A stretch of DNA of 64,000 nt from Tepidanaerobacteraceae bacterium (GTDB lineage: Bacteria; Bacillota; Thermosediminibacteria; Thermosediminibacterales; Tepidanaerobacteraceae): positions 1 to 64,000 of the forward strand of contig JANLFP010000011.1 of NCBI GenBank assembly GCA_024655905.1. The letters run 5' to 3'. Shown here piece by piece: positions 52,088 to 62,559 of this stretch. The translations under genes were made by a program, and so were the position numbers. Each line of letters begins with the position of its first letter. Position 1 is the first letter of the stretch. Under the pieces are notes generated by a model. It searched no databases, had not been told where the DNA came from, and saw nothing but the letters and a program-made list of their open reading frames with translations.

Positions 52088-53122
52088 ATGCCGACCATAA
52101 AAGACGTGGCAGCAAAAGCAGGAGTTTCAACCGCAACGGTCTCCAGAGTTCTAAATGGGGAGAAAGTTAAGGAGGAAACAAAGGAAAAGGTTTTAAAAAC
52201 AATTAAACTTCTCGGGTATAGGCCAAACCAGATAGCGCGTAGCCTGAAGACTCAAAAGACTCACACCGTCGGTTTCGTCGTTCCTGATTACGGTCAATTC
52301 TTCATGCAAATAGCCAAGGTCGTTGAAGATGTTTTAAACGGCTATGGTTACAGCCTGGTGGTTTGCTACAGTGATGAAAATCCTGATAGAGAAAAAGCAA
52401 GAATAAGGATGCTGATGGAAAAGCAGGTAGACGGCATACTGGTAGTCCCAACCAGTGATGAGGATAATTATCTTATGGAGCTAAATAAGCGAGGTATACC
52501 AGTCATTCTTATCGACCGTATGGTTAAAGACATACAGAGTGATTGCGTGCTGGTGGACAATGTAAACGGCGCATACCAGGCGGTTGAACACCTCATTACA
52601 AAGGGATATCAGCGCATAGGCATCATCAACGGACGCCAGGAAGTCACCACCGGAGAGGAGAGATATCGCGGATACTTAAGGGTACTTGAAGATTATAATC
52701 TACAGATAGATAGAGATATTGTTCGTTTTGGCGACTTTTCTACGGAGAGCGGCTATACGCTGATGAAAGAATTGATGTCTTTGCCTAACCCGCCTGATGC
52801 AATCTTTGTTGCAAATGCCTACATGACCATAGGCGCCATGCTCGCGATTGACGAGATGAAAATAAAAGTTCCTGATGATGTGGCGATAGTGAGCTTTGAC
52901 GACACGGAACTCACGCGCCTTTCAAACCCGCCGCTTACAGCAGTGGTTCAGCCGGTGAGGGAGATGGGTGAAGCAGCGGCAAATCTTCTGTACAAAAGAA
53001 TATGCGGGGATACATCCGATTATCCGAAAATGTACAGATTGAAGACAAAACTGCTTGTTCGCACTTCAACTGACCCCGGATGGAGGATGAATTTAACAAA
53101 AATGGAGGGAACACAGAAATGA
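52088..53122 (+). CDS. LacI family transcriptional regulator of the sugar operon
   Basis: 344 residues from ATG 52088 after AGGGAAGGGATATAAAA; the 39-codon extension upstream is not conserved-looking. The N-terminal HTH is textbook (MPTIKDVAAKAGVSTATVSR) with the hinge helix RPNQIARSLKT. A periplasmic-binding-like effector domain follows (HTVGFVVPDYGQFF, V-D-G-I-L-V-V-P, V-S-F-D-D-T-E-L). RbsR/CcpA-like proteins are the closest in pattern. Its stop overlaps the rbsD start (ATGA), so the repressor is the first gene of the operon it probably controls. Confidence 0.93.
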   Translation: MPTIKDVAAKAGVSTATVSRVLNGEKVKEETKEKVLKTIKLLGYRPNQIARSLKTQKTHTVGFVVPDYGQFFMQIAKVVEDVLNGYGYSLVVCYSDENPDREKARIRMLMEKQVDGILVVPTSDEDNYLMELNKRGIPVILIDRMVKDIQSDCVLVDNVNGAYQAVEHLITKGYQRIGIINGRQEVTTGEERYRGYLRVLEDYNLQIDRDIVRFGDFSTESGYTLMKELMSLPNPPDAIFVANAYMTIGAMLAIDEMKIKVPDDVAIVSFDDTELTRLSNPPLTAVVQPVREMGEAAANLLYKRICGDTSDYPKMYRLKTKLLVRTSTDPGWRMNLTKMEGTQK

Positions 53123-53547
53123 AGAAATATGGAGTGTTAAACAAGGAACTGGCCGGAGAGCTCGCGGGCCTCGGCCACATGGATGAATTCATAATTTGCG
53201 ACGCGGGTTTTCCTGTACCAAAAGACGCGAAACGAATCGACCTTGCGCTGTCAAAAGGAATACCTACATTTATGGATACCCTAAGAGCCGTGCTGAGCGA
53301 AATTGTAGCAGAAAAGATAGTGATTGCCGAGGAAACTCAGAAAGTAAGTCCCGAACTCTATAATGCGTGGAGAGGCATATTCAAATACCAGAAGTTTGAA
53401 CTTATCCCCCACAGCCAGTTTAAGGAGAGGGCCAGAAATGTAAAGTTTATTGTGAGGACGGGGGAATTTATCCCCTACGCCAACATGTTGATTGTGGCGG
53501 CCTCTCAAGCGGAAGAATTTAAAAAGAATTTCGATGTTGCATTTTAG
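53119..53547 (+). CDS. rbsD: D-ribose pyranase (RbsD/FucU family)
   Basis: 142 residues from ATG 53119 with TGGAGGGAACACAG before it. The RbsD pattern is clear: MKKYGVLNKELAGELAGLGH with the catalytic His, D-E-F-I-I-C-D-A-G-F-P-V-P, G-I-P-T-F-M-D-T and the end VRTGEFIPYANMLIVA. The family interconverts pyranose and furanose forms of ribose, or anomers of fucose (FucU). With fucI directly downstream, action on fucose or arabinose anomers is equally possible. Confidence 0.9.
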   Translation: MKKYGVLNKELAGELAGLGHMDEFIICDAGFPVPKDAKRIDLALSKGIPTFMDTLRAVLSEIVAEKIVIAEETQKVSPELYNAWRGIFKYQKFELIPHSQFKERARNVKFIVRTGEFIPYANMLIVAASQAEEFKKNFDVAF

Positions 53548-53604
53548 ATTGTATAGTTTATATAACATAAATATTGGAAATTGCAGAAAGAGGAGGAATT
53601 GCAA

Positions 53605-55401
53605 ATGAATAACACTAATTTCAGATTAATCGGCAGCCTACCAAAGATAGGAATACGGCCAATAATAGACGGCCGGCGCAAAGGTGTCAGGGAAGCACTG
53701 GAAGACCAGACTATGGGAATGGCAAGATCAGTCGCCCGATTGCTGTCTGAGAATCTCAGATACCCAAACGGTCAGCCGGTGGAATGCGTTATAGCGGATA
53801 CAACTATCGGCGGGGTTGCGGAAGCGGCAAGGTGCGCTGAGAAATTCGCCCGGGAGGGCGTCGGAGTATCCATTTCTGTAACACCATGCTGGTGCTATGG
53901 GTCAGAGACCATAGACATGGATCCTCACATTCCCAAGGCAGTCTGGGGCTTTAACGGCACTGAAAGACCCGGCGCCGTATATCTGGCAGCGGCTCTGGCG
54001 GGCCACAGCCAGAAAGGTCTGCCGGCTTTTGGGATATATGGCCGTGATGTTCAGGATGCAACTGACAGAGCAATACCGGATGACGTTAAAGAAAAACTGC
54101 TGCGATTTGCCAGAGCGGGGCTTGCAGTAGCCTTGATGAGAGGAAAGTCGTACCTCTCCATGGGAAGTGTTTCCATGGGGATAGCGGGTTCCATTGTCAA
54201 TTCTGATTTCTTTGAAAGTTATCTGGGTATGAGAAATGAATATGTGGACATGTCCGAATTTATCCGCAGAATCGATGAAGAAATTTACGATAAAGATGAA
54301 TTTGAAAGAGCGCTCAAATGGGTGAAAGAACACTGTAAAGAAGGCAAAGACAACAATTCTCCCGCCATACAGTCTTCCAGAGAAAGAAAAGATTGGGAAT
54401 GGGAATTTGTCGTAAAGATGACAATGATCGCACGGGATCTCATGGTCGGAAATGAAAGGCTGGCCGAACTGGGTTTCGTGGAGGAGGCGCAGGGCCACAA
54501 CGCCATAGCAGCCGGTTTCCAGGGACAGAGACAATGGACAGACCACTTCCCCAATGGAGATTTCATGGAGGCCATACTCAATTCATCCTTTGACTGGAAC
54601 GGCATAAGGGCTCCCTACATAATGGCCACCGAAAACGACAGCCTTAATGGCGTAGCCATGCTGTTCGGCTATCTTTTGACGAATACCGCTCAAATCTTTG
54701 CTGATGTCAGGACTTACTGGAGTCCTGATGCAGTAAAACGCGTTACCGGCAAAGAACTTACCGGTATGGCGGAAAACGGCATCATACATCTGATAAATTC
54801 TGGAGCGGCTGCGCTCGATGGAACCGGGCAGCAAACAAAAAACGGCGAGCCTGCTATGAAACCTTTCTGGGAAATAACCGAAGAAGAAGTTAAGAAATGT
54901 CTTGACGCCACCAGCTGGAGGCCGGCCAACAGAGAATATTTCCGCGGCGGAGGCTTTTCTTCCAATTTCCTCACAAAAGGTAAAATGCCGGTCACAATGA
55001 TGAGAGTAAATATAATCAAAGGCCTTGGCCCTGTGTTGCAGATAGCCGAAGGTTACACAGTGGATTTGCCTGAAGATGTTCACAATGTCCTGGATAAACG
55101 TACAGACCCCACATGGCCCACCACGTGGTTTGCACCGAGATTGACAGGCAGAGGGGCATTCAGGGATGTTTATTCTGTGATGAACAACTGGGGAGCCAAC
55201 CATGGAGCCGTAAGCTATGGCCATATAGGTGCGGACTTAATAACGCTGGCGTCAATACTTCGCGTCCCGGTATGCATGCACAATGTTCCGGAAGAAAAGA
55301 TATTCAGACCCAGTGCATGGAATGCTTTTGGAACACAGGATCTGGAGGGCGCCGACTACAGAGCCTGCAAGAATTTTGGACCACTTTATGGAAGGTTCTA
55401 G
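53605..55401 (+). CDS. fucI: L-fucose isomerase
   Basis: 598 residues from ATG 53605 after AGAGGAGGAATTGCAA, close to the 591 of E. coli FucI. Conserved regions include '[16 protein letters not shown]', [13 protein letters not shown], '[19 protein letters not shown]' (active-site Glu region) and TENDSLNG (metal Asp). It isomerises L-fucose to L-fuculose and D-arabinose to D-ribulose using Mn2+. No fuculokinase or aldolase gene follows; the operon continues with a ribose-type ABC transporter. The substrate could thus be fucose, D-arabinose or a related sugar. Confidence 0.95.
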   Translation: MNNTNFRLIGSLPKIGIRPIIDGRRKGVREALEDQTMGMARSVARLLSENLRYPNGQPVECVIADTTIGGVAEAARCAEKFAREGVGVSISVTPCWCYGSETIDMDPHIPKAVWGFNGTERPGAVYLAAALAGHSQKGLPAFGIYGRDVQDATDRAIPDDVKEKLLRFARAGLAVALMRGKSYLSMGSVSMGIAGSIVNSDFFESYLGMRNEYVDMSEFIRRIDEEIYDKDEFERALKWVKEHCKEGKDNNSPAIQSSRERKDWEWEFVVKMTMIARDLMVGNERLAELGFVEEAQGHNAIAAGFQGQRQWTDHFPNGDFMEAILNSSFDWNGIRAPYIMATENDSLNGVAMLFGYLLTNTAQIFADVRTYWSPDAVKRVTGKELTGMAENGIIHLINSGAAALDGTGQQTKNGEPAMKPFWEITEEEVKKCLDATSWRPANREYFRGGGFSSNFLTKGKMPVTMMRVNIIKGLGPVLQIAEGYTVDLPEDVHNVLDKRTDPTWPTTWFAPRLTGRGAFRDVYSVMNNWGANHGAVSYGHIGADLITLASILRVPVCMHNVPEEKIFRPSAWNAFGTQDLEGADYRACKNFGPLYGRF

Positions 55402-55514
55402 AATTCTTGTTATGTATCATGTGACAGTAACTGAAGATACTTATTTAAACATAGTTGATGAAATACTCGGGGCAAACCTCCGAATCGCTTGAATATATAA
55501 TTGAGGTGGTAGGA

Positions 55515-57056
55515 ATGGGTGACATTCTTGTAAAAATGGAAGGTATCGAGAAATCATTCCCGGGTGTCCATGCGTTAAATCAGGCAAGATTTGAACTGCG
55601 TGCTGGTGAAGTCCATGCTCTGGTAGGGGAAAATGGCGCAGGCAAATCAACGCTGATGAAAGTGCTTGCGGGAATATATTCTAAAGATTCAGGCCATATC
55701 TTTTATAAAGACAAGGAAGTTGAAATCACAAGTCCAAGAGCCGCCCGGGACATGGGGATAAGCATAATTCACCAGGAACTAAATTTGATGCCCCACCTTA
55801 CTGTTGCCCAAAACATTTTCATCGGGCGAGAACCCCGAAAGGGCTTAAATTTTATACTGAATGAAAACCAAATAAATGAGAAAACAAAAGAACTGCTAGA
55901 TATGATTCATTTAGATTTGGATCCGCAAACAAAAGTGGCAAATCTAACTGTAGCCAAACATCAGATGGTTGAGATAGCAAAGGTACTTTCCTTCAGTTCT
56001 GAGGTGCTTATAATGGATGAGCCTACCTCAGCGCTTGCTGAATCAGAAATAGAAGAACTATTCCGCATTATACGGCAACTCCGTGACAAAGGCGTGGGAA
56101 TAGTTTATATTTCCCACCGCCTGGAAGAGTTAAAGCAGATTGCCGATAGAATAACCGTTATGCGTGATGGCTGCTATATCGATACAGCAGATATAAATAG
56201 CGTAACAAAAGATCAGATTATAAGCATGATGGTTGGCCGAGAGATTTATGAAACTGCGCGCCACGAAGCCGCGAACAAAAGCAATGAAATCATTCTGGAG
56301 GTTAAAAATCTAAATCGCGGCAGGGCGATTAAAAATGTAAGTTTTTATCTGAGAAAAGGGGAGATACTTGGCTTTGCGGGTTTGATGGGGGCCGGGCGTA
56401 CAGAGGTTGCGCGGGCTATTTTTGGAGCCGATCCAGTTGATTCTGGCGAAATATTTATTAAAGGCAAAAAAGTAACTATAAAAAGTCCCAAAGATGCTGT
56501 TAAATATGGTATCGGATATCTATCTGAGGATCGCAAAAGGTATGGACTTATACTCGGAATGGATGTAGAAACTAACATTGTACTTGCAGCTTACGAGAAA
56601 TTTCAGGGTGTTTTGGGATATATAAAACAAAACAAAACACGGAAAAAAGCAAAATCATGCATAGATGAGCTTAAAATAAGAACACCGAGCCTGCAGCAAA
56701 AAGTCAAATATCTTTCTGGAGGAAATCAACAGAAGATTGTCATAGGTAAATGGCTGACTAGAAATTGCGATATATTGATTTTTGACGAACCGACACGAGG
56801 TATAGACGTAGGTGCAAAGAGCGAGATATATAAGCTGCTCAATGACCTAGCACAAAGCGGCAAGTCAATAATTATGATTTCTTCTGAACTTCCGGAAATT
56901 CTCCGCATGAGCCACAGAGTCATAATAATGTGTGAAGGTCGCATTACAGGCGAGCTTGATGCAAAAGATGCAACTCAGGAACGCATTATGCAATATGCAA
57001 CAAAACGCGAGAATGCAATAAACACTGAGATTGGGGGTCTGGAATATGCAAAATAA
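55515..57056 (+). CDS. rbsA: Ribose-type sugar ABC transporter, ATP-binding protein
   Basis: 513 residues from ATG 55515 after GAGGTGGTAGGA. It contains two ABC domains in one chain. The first has Walker [13 protein letters not shown] and Walker [12 protein letters not shown]. The second has a degenerate Walker A region (G-L-M-G-A-G-R-T-E), signature LSGGNQQK and Walker [15 protein letters not shown]. This asymmetry is standard for RbsA/MglA/XylG proteins. It powers uptake with the permease whose gene overlaps its last 11 bases. Confidence 0.95.
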   Translation: MGDILVKMEGIEKSFPGVHALNQARFELRAGEVHALVGENGAGKSTLMKVLAGIYSKDSGHIFYKDKEVEITSPRAARDMGISIIHQELNLMPHLTVAQNIFIGREPRKGLNFILNENQINEKTKELLDMIHLDLDPQTKVANLTVAKHQMVEIAKVLSFSSEVLIMDEPTSALAESEIEELFRIIRQLRDKGVGIVYISHRLEELKQIADRITVMRDGCYIDTADINSVTKDQIISMMVGREIYETARHEAANKSNEIILEVKNLNRGRAIKNVSFYLRKGEILGFAGLMGAGRTEVARAIFGADPVDSGEIFIKGKKVTIKSPKDAVKYGIGYLSEDRKRYGLILGMDVETNIVLAAYEKFQGVLGYIKQNKTRKKAKSCIDELKIRTPSLQQKVKYLSGGNQQKIVIGKWLTRNCDILIFDEPTRGIDVGAKSEIYKLLNDLAQSGKSIIMISSELPEILRMSHRVIIMCEGRITGELDAKDATQERIMQYATKRENAINTEIGGLEYAK

Positions 57057-58026
57057 AGTCACATGTAGCAGTGTTATTCAAAAAAAGACATTATTGCAAT
57101 CGGATACGACGCAAAAATTGTTGGCGTTTGGCAGCCTGATAATTATGTTCATCGTGTTCTCACTGGCATCACCCAATTTTGCAAAATTTGATAATATAGT
57201 TGGTATTTTACTAGCTACCGCTGTAAACGGTGTGCTGGCTGTGGGCGTTACTCTCGTTATTATAACATCGGGTATAGACCTTTCTATAGGAACCGGCATG
57301 ACTTTTGCCTCCGTTATGACAGGAGTTTTCATAACTTACTGTAAGTTACCCATAATTATCGGCGTTTTGGGCGGAATTGCAGCAGGTGCTTTATGCGGCT
57401 TTATAAATGGTACAATCATATCAAGAATGAAAATTCCACCTTTTATAGCAACACTTGGAATGATGATGGCGACCAAAGGCATGTCTCTTGTAATTTCCGG
57501 CGCAAAGCCAATATATTTCACAGATGCACCTGCTTTCAATAAAATAGCCATGGGTTCTATTGCTAGTATTCCCAATGCAGTGTTAATATTTTTCGGCGTT
57601 GCTATAGTTGTAAATTTTATACTTACTAGGACAGTGCTGGGAAGATATACTTTTGCAATGGGAAGCAATGAGGAAGCTGCCCGACTCTCCGGCATCAATG
57701 TTGCCGGATGGAAAATTGCCGTTTATACAATGTGTGGCATACTTTTTGGCTTGGCAGGGGTTTTGATGGCATCCCGCCTTAATTCTGCCCAGCCCGCACT
57801 GGGCCAGGGTTATGAAATGGATGCCATTGCTGCAGCGGTTATAGGCGGCACTTCTCTGAGCGGAGGAGAAGGAACCATCCTGGGGACCGTAATAGGTGCA
57901 TTTATTATGAGTGTCCTGACAAATGGTCTGCGCATTCTTTCGGTTCCTCAAGAGTGGCAGATGGTAGTTACAGGTTCCATAGTTGTTTTGGCTGTGTACA
58001 TGGATATATTGCGCCGCAAGAAATAA
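57046..58026 (+). CDS. rbsC: Ribose-type sugar ABC transporter, permease
   Basis: 326 residues from ATG 57046, overlapping the ATPase gene; the TTG at 57031 is further upstream of the site GGGGTCTGGA. About nine hydrophobic helices. The family motifs '[15 protein letters not shown]', '[23 protein letters not shown]' and '[20 protein letters not shown]' are those of RbsC/BPD_transp_2 permeases. It acts as a homodimer in the membrane. Confidence 0.95.
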   Translation: MQNKVTCSSVIQKKTLLQSDTTQKLLAFGSLIIMFIVFSLASPNFAKFDNIVGILLATAVNGVLAVGVTLVIITSGIDLSIGTGMTFASVMTGVFITYCKLPIIIGVLGGIAAGALCGFINGTIISRMKIPPFIATLGMMMATKGMSLVISGAKPIYFTDAPAFNKIAMGSIASIPNAVLIFFGVAIVVNFILTRTVLGRYTFAMGSNEEAARLSGINVAGWKIAVYTMCGILFGLAGVLMASRLNSAQPALGQGYEMDAIAAAVIGGTSLSGGEGTILGTVIGAFIMSVLTNGLRILSVPQEWQMVVTGSIVVLAVYMDILRRKK

Positions 58027-58120
58027 TGGCAAGGGGGGATCGATATGTAGGGCAAAAATAGTTTAATAGTTAATAATAATACAAGAGTGGAAGAACAAAG
58101 AACGGGAGGTAAAGGTTTAC

Positions 58121-59143
58121 ATGAAAAAGTTTCAAAGGATTTTTGCTGTAGTAGTATGTTTGCTGCTCGTATTAGCGTTATTAGCGGGTTGCGGTCAAAA
58201 GGCAGAAAACAAACAAGAAGAAACATCGCAGACGCAAGCACAACAATCGGAAACAAAATCTACTGAACCTCAGAAAATGTATATCCCTGTAATTTCAAAA
58301 GGATTTCAACACCAGTTCTGGCAGGCTGTTAAACTAGGCGCCGAGAAAGCTGCAAAGGATTACAACGTGGAAATCACTTTTGAAGGTCCGGAAAGTGAAT
58401 CGATGGTTGATAAGCAAATCGAAATGCTTCAGGCTGCCCTAAATAAAAATCCAAGCGCTATTTGCCTTGCTGCCCTAGACAGCAAAGCCGTGATACCTTA
58501 CCTCGAGAAGGCAAAAGAATCAAACATTCCCGTTATCGGATTTGACTCCGGTGTGGATAGCGACATCCCGGTAGCCACCGCTGCCACAAACAATGTTGCC
58601 GCCGCAGCGGCTGCCGCTGACAAAATGGCCGAACTAGTTGGTGGTAAAGGAGAAATTGCCGTTATCGTACACGATCAGACAAGCCGTACTGGAATTGATC
58701 GCCGTGATGGTTTTGTAAAACGCATTCAGGAAAAATATAAAGGCATAAAGATTGTAGATATACAGTACGGCGGCGGCGATCAGCTTAGATCGACGGATTT
58801 AGCAAAGGCTATAATTCAGGCACATCCGAATCTTAAAGGTTTCTTTGGTGCCAATGAAGGTTCTGCCATCGGAGTATTAAACGCTGTAAAAGAATTGAAA
58901 AAAGAAGGAAAGATTGTTGTCATCGGGTATGATGCGGGCAAACAGCAACTTGACGCAATACGGAGCGGAGTAGAAGCAGGCGCCATAACACAAGATCCGA
59001 TCGGTATAGGTTACAAGGCAGTAGAGGCAGCCGTCAAGGCTGTGAAAGGTGAAAAACTGGAGAAGAACATCGATACTGGATTCCATTGGTATGATAAAAC
59101 CAATATAGACTCTGAAGAAATCAAGCCTCTGCTGTATGAATAA
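58121..59143 (+). CDS. rbsB: Ribose-type sugar-binding lipoprotein
   Basis: 340 residues, ATG after AACGGGAGGTAAAGGTTTAC. A signal peptide ends in the lipobox L-L-A-G-C, followed by a Glu/Gln/Thr-rich linker. The mature domain is periplasmic-binding-protein type I (V-I-S-K-G-F-Q-H-Q-F-W, G-F-D-S-G-V-D-S, 'GFFGANEGSAIGVLNAVKE', V-G-Y-D-A-like 'VIGYDAGKQQLD'). It captures the sugar outside the cell for RbsAC. It is the last gene of the operon and is followed by a terminator. Confidence 0.95.
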   Translation: MKKFQRIFAVVVCLLLVLALLAGCGQKAENKQEETSQTQAQQSETKSTEPQKMYIPVISKGFQHQFWQAVKLGAEKAAKDYNVEITFEGPESESMVDKQIEMLQAALNKNPSAICLAALDSKAVIPYLEKAKESNIPVIGFDSGVDSDIPVATAATNNVAAAAAAADKMAELVGGKGEIAVIVHDQTSRTGIDRRDGFVKRIQEKYKGIKIVDIQYGGGDQLRSTDLAKAIIQAHPNLKGFFGANEGSAIGVLNAVKELKKEGKIVVIGYDAGKQQLDAIRSGVEAGAITQDPIGIGYKAVEAAVKAVKGEKLEKNIDTGFHWYDKTNIDSEEIKPLLYE

Positions 59144-59173
59144 TTTAATTATGAAGGCTTGAAAAGCTAGAAA

Positions 59174-59204
59174 GCCGGGTCATTCCATTGGCCCGGTTTT
59201 TTTA
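59174..59204 (+). terminator. Terminator of the sugar operon
   Basis: GCCGGG (59174-59179) pairs with CCCGGT (59192-59197), with C/G extension, and a T7 tract follows. Confidence 0.85.
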
Positions 59205-59423
59205 CGGCTTCATGATTTTAAATGCCTTTCATTGGAAATTGCTTTATCAGCTTCTTATTCCAATCTTTTTGAATAATTGTTTTACCAGTCAGGGTTCCCT
59301 CTTCCAGCTTTTCCAACAACATTTTATAGATAGTGGCATAGAATGTGGTATAATACGTTGTAATATTAAAGATAAAACTTAAATTTATTAAAAATCACTA
59401 CACAGCAAAATCTTCCATCATTA
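59205..59423. other. Intergenic region with a short minus-strand frame
   Basis: On the minus strand a frame of about 34 codons (M-L-L-E-K-L-E-E-G-T-L-T-G-K-T-I-I-Q-K-D-W...) runs from about 59330 to 59220. It has protein-like composition but no good ribosome binding site, so it is probably a remnant. The rest is AT-rich and holds the upstream region of the LevR-type gene. Confidence 0.3.
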
Positions 59424-59439
59424 TGGCATGACTATTGCA
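59424..59439 (+). promoter_or_regulatory. Sigma-54 (-24/-12) promoter of the LevR-type regulator gene
   Basis: TGGCATGACTATTGCA matches TGGCAC-N5-TTGCW with GG at 59425-59426 and GC at 59437-59438. It is only 33 bases before the ATG, so the regulator gene itself appears to depend on sigma-54. Confidence 0.88.
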
Positions 59440-59471
59440 TAAAATGTGAAAATGAAGAGAGGTGATTTCCC

Positions 59472-62400
59472 ATGAAAGACCGCCTTTTGCAGCTAATTAA
59501 ATCGGAGGACAAGAAAAACCCTTACACTGATGACCAGCTGGCAGGCATATTGGGTACCCGGCGGGATGAAGTCACCATTTTAAGAGGGGAGCTCGGTTTG
59601 CCGGACTCCAGGGAAAGAAAAAAGCCCTATCTTGTGAATGCATTGAAGGAATTGATTTCACAAAATCCCAGAATATCCGATAGAGAATTGACCCGTATGC
59701 TCAATCGCCAGGGCTTTAATGTATCAAGGTTTATCGTATCCCAGTTGAGAAAAGAAATAGCTGGAAATATGCCCGCAAAAAATGTATCCGGAAGCAAACC
59801 GGCTGATGTAAACCATGCTGGTGATGAAAAATCAGTCGGTTCGGGGAAAACAAACAACAGTGTAGCGACCAAGGCTTTTGAAAGAATCATTGGCTTTGAC
59901 GGCAGCCTGAAGCCCCAGATTCAGCAGGCAAAGGCCGCAATTCTTTATCCCCCCCACGGCCTTCATACACTAATTCTGGGTCCAACCGGCGTTGGAAAGA
60001 GCAATCTGGCTGAAGCCATGTACAATTTCGCAGTGGAATCGGGGAGGCTTGCCAAAAACGCCCCCTTCGTCATATTCAACTGTGCGGACTATGCGGAAAA
60101 TCCCCAATTGCTTCTGTCGCAGCTTTTTGGCCACGCAAAAGGGGCGTATACAGGAGCGGATACCGCCAAAGAAGGTTTGGTGGAAAAAGCCGACGGAGGC
60201 ATCCTTTTCCTTGACGAAGTACACCGCCTTCCTCCTGAAGGACAGGAGCTGCTTTACTATTTGATGGATAAGGGCAAATTCCGCCGCCTTGGAGAGACGG
60301 AAACCGTCAGGACCGCAAATGTCATGATAATTGCGGCTACCACTGAAGACATTGAATCTTCGCTTCTCTTGACTTTTCGAAGAAGAATCCCAATGATAAT
60401 CGAACTTCCACCGCTATCAACGCGGCCCTTGTTGGAGCGATACAACATAATAAAGGAGTTTTTCGGCAAAGAAGCTGACAGAATAGGCGCCTCAATAAAA
60501 GTAACACAGGAGGCATTAAGGGCTTTATTGCTTTACGATTGCCCGGGAAATATTGGCCAGCTCAGGAGCGACATACAGGTGGCCTGTGCAAGGGGGTTTT
60601 TAACCTATGTGGGTGGGCAGCAGCAGAGAATTGAGATAGATCTTATTGATTTGCCCATACATGCCCGCAGAGGGCTTCTCAAGATACAGAACCGCAGCCC
60701 CGAAACGGAAATATACCTGAAAGGCGACTTCGTTGTGAGTCCCGGGCAAACAAAGACAAAAATTGCGCCAAAGGAAGATTTATATATTCTCCCTCAGGAA
60801 ATCTATCAATATATCGAAGAGAAATATCAGGAACTCCAGGAGCAGGGATTGAGTCAGGAGGTTATAAACAGGGTAATCGGAGGCGAACTGGAAATAAGGT
60901 TTCAGCAGCTGGTAAAGCAGTTCGAGACCAACCGCCAACTGCTGGGGAAACAAGAGCTGATAGGAATAGTGAGTGAAAAAGTTGTAAACATGGCCGAGAA
61001 AATGGTAAATATTGCCGAGAAAAAACTGGGAAAGATGGACAGCCATCTCTTTTACTGTCTTGCCATACACTTGAGCGCAACCCTGGAACGGCTGCAGCAT
61101 AACAAGCCTATAATAAATCCACAGCTTGAAAAGGTTAAAAATGAATACAGACTGGAATATAGAGTGGCAAAAGAAATGGTGGAAGCCGTAGAAAAAATAG
61201 CCGACTATAAAATGCCGGAAGACGAAGTCGGTTTTGTGGCAATGTATCTCCGCACCATAACCCATCCGGTCGATGTGAAGAAGGGGCGCGTAGGAGTTGT
61301 GGTCCTAACTCACGGTCATGTGGCGCAGGGCATGGCGGAGGTAGCAAACAGACTGCTGGGCGTAAACCATGCGGTGGGAATAGAAATGTCTCTGGATGAA
61401 AAACCCGAATCAGCACTACAAAAAGCCATGGAAGTGGTGAGAAAGATAGATGAGGGGAAAGGCGTCCTTTTATTAGTGGACATGGGTTCCCTTATCACTT
61501 TTGGAGAAATAATCACCCAGAAAACCGGCATCCAGACCAAAACTATCGGCAGAGTTGATACCATCATGGTGCTCGAAGCAGTGCGCAGGGCCATACTGCC
61601 TGATACTGATTTGGATGAAATTGTGGCAAATATAGATAAAGATAAGGTGGGGCTGGGGAGGTTTATTCCTGTGGAAGATTCTGAAGGAGAGGAACAGGGA
61701 GAATATAAAAAAGCCATTGTGACTTTATGCATCACAGGCGAAGGGACTGCCATAAAGTTGAAAAGACTCATTGAAAAAATGATTCCGGATATTTCTGAAA
61801 GCGCAGAAATAATACCCATAGGCATAATTGGCGGAGAAGATGTTTCAAAAAAAATAGAAAAAATAAAAAGTGAAAGATGTCTAGCGGCTATAGTTGGAAC
61901 TGTCAATCCGAAAGAGAATGATATTCCTTTTATTTCTGTCGAAGAATTGATAAGCGGTACAGCGGTAAATAAAATTAGAAATATCTTGGAATTAAAAAAT
62001 ACTCGCATTATAAAATTTCAAAATCAAATTACAGTAAAACCATTTATAGACGTTTTATTCGAGGATCTAATTGTTGTTTACCCGGATTTTATTACAAAGA
62101 ATGATATTATTGATAATCTTTCTGAACTTTTAATTCGGAAAAATTATATTAACGATAAATATATATTAGATATATATAAACGCGAAGTGATGGGGCCGAC
62201 AATTATAAAAGATCATATTGCTATTCCACATGGAAATCCAGAAAATGTCGCAAAACCTGCCATCGCAATAGCTGTTTTAAAAAAACCGGTTATATGGTCG
62301 GCAGATAAAGAGGTAGATATCGTTTTTATGTTAGCCTTAAAAGAGGATGCAAAGGGAATATTAAATATTCTTTTTAATGCGATAAATAATGAGGATTTTA

Positions 62401-62477
62401 TTTCCAAATTAAAGTTATTAAAAGATAGCAGAGAGATTAGAAAAGCTTTTTTAGAATATATTTTAAGTCAAAACTAA
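59472..62477 (+). CDS. LevR-type sigma-54 activator with PTS regulatory domains
   Basis: 1001 residues, ATG after AGAGGTGATTTCCC. Residues 1-98 hold two tandem HTH modules that resemble the DNA-binding domain of sigma-54 (RpoN), each with a D-x-x-L-x-x-x-L core. AAA+ (~130-400) has Walker [17 protein letters not shown] and Walker [10 protein letters not shown]. Then come one PRD (~470-600), an EIIA-Man domain (His in [10 protein letters not shown]), an EIIB-Gat-like domain (ITGEGTA, ~750-850) and, in place of the second PRD of B. subtilis LevR, an EIIA-Fru-like domain (His in I-A-I-P-H-G-N near 917). From about 61,850 the gene becomes much more AT-rich. It should activate the downstream PTS under control of PTS phosphorylation. 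Confidence 0.92.
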   Translation: MKDRLLQLIKSEDKKNPYTDDQLAGILGTRRDEVTILRGELGLPDSRERKKPYLVNALKELISQNPRISDRELTRMLNRQGFNVSRFIVSQLRKEIAGNMPAKNVSGSKPADVNHAGDEKSVGSGKTNNSVATKAFERIIGFDGSLKPQIQQAKAAILYPPHGLHTLILGPTGVGKSNLAEAMYNFAVESGRLAKNAPFVIFNCADYAENPQLLLSQLFGHAKGAYTGADTAKEGLVEKADGGILFLDEVHRLPPEGQELLYYLMDKGKFRRLGETETVRTANVMIIAATTEDIESSLLLTFRRRIPMIIELPPLSTRPLLERYNIIKEFFGKEADRIGASIKVTQEALRALLLYDCPGNIGQLRSDIQVACARGFLTYVGGQQQRIEIDLIDLPIHARRGLLKIQNRSPETEIYLKGDFVVSPGQTKTKIAPKEDLYILPQEIYQYIEEKYQELQEQGLSQEVINRVIGGELEIRFQQLVKQFETNRQLLGKQELIGIVSEKVVNMAEKMVNIAEKKLGKMDSHLFYCLAIHLSATLERLQHNKPIINPQLEKVKNEYRLEYRVAKEMVEAVEKIADYKMPEDEVGFVAMYLRTITHPVDVKKGRVGVVVLTHGHVAQGMAEVANRLLGVNHAVGIEMSLDEKPESALQKAMEVVRKIDEGKGVLLLVDMGSLITFGEIITQKTGIQTKTIGRVDTIMVLEAVRRAILPDTDLDEIVANIDKDKVGLGRFIPVEDSEGEEQGEYKKAIVTLCITGEGTAIKLKRLIEKMIPDISESAEIIPIGIIGGEDVSKKIEKIKSERCLAAIVGTVNPKENDIPFISVEELISGTAVNKIRNILELKNTRIIKFQNQITVKPFIDVLFEDLIVVYPDFITKNDIIDNLSELLIRKNYINDKYILDIYKREVMGPTIIKDHIAIPHGNPENVAKPAIAIAVLKKPVIWSADKEVDIVFMLALKEDAKGILNILFNAINNEDFISKLKLLKDSREIRKAFLEYILSQN

Positions 62478-62489
62478 ACCTACCATTAT

Positions 62490-62505
62490 TGGTATGATAA
62501 TTGCT
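62490..62505 (+). promoter_or_regulatory. Sigma-54 (-24/-12) promoter of the PTS operon
   Basis: TGGTATGATAATTGCT has GG at 62491-62492 and GC at 62503-62504. It starts 12 bases after the regulator's stop codon and 439 bases before the first PTS gene, with an IS remnant in between. Confidence 0.85.
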
Positions 62506-62559
62506 TGGTAAATTAATCATAAAGAGAAGGAAGTTAAATAATTTCTGAGTTAAATGTCT

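Noticed and set aside
59220-59340. 34-residue minus-strand peptide before the LevR-type gene
   Set aside because: No ribosome binding site or recognised family; kept only as a possible remnant.
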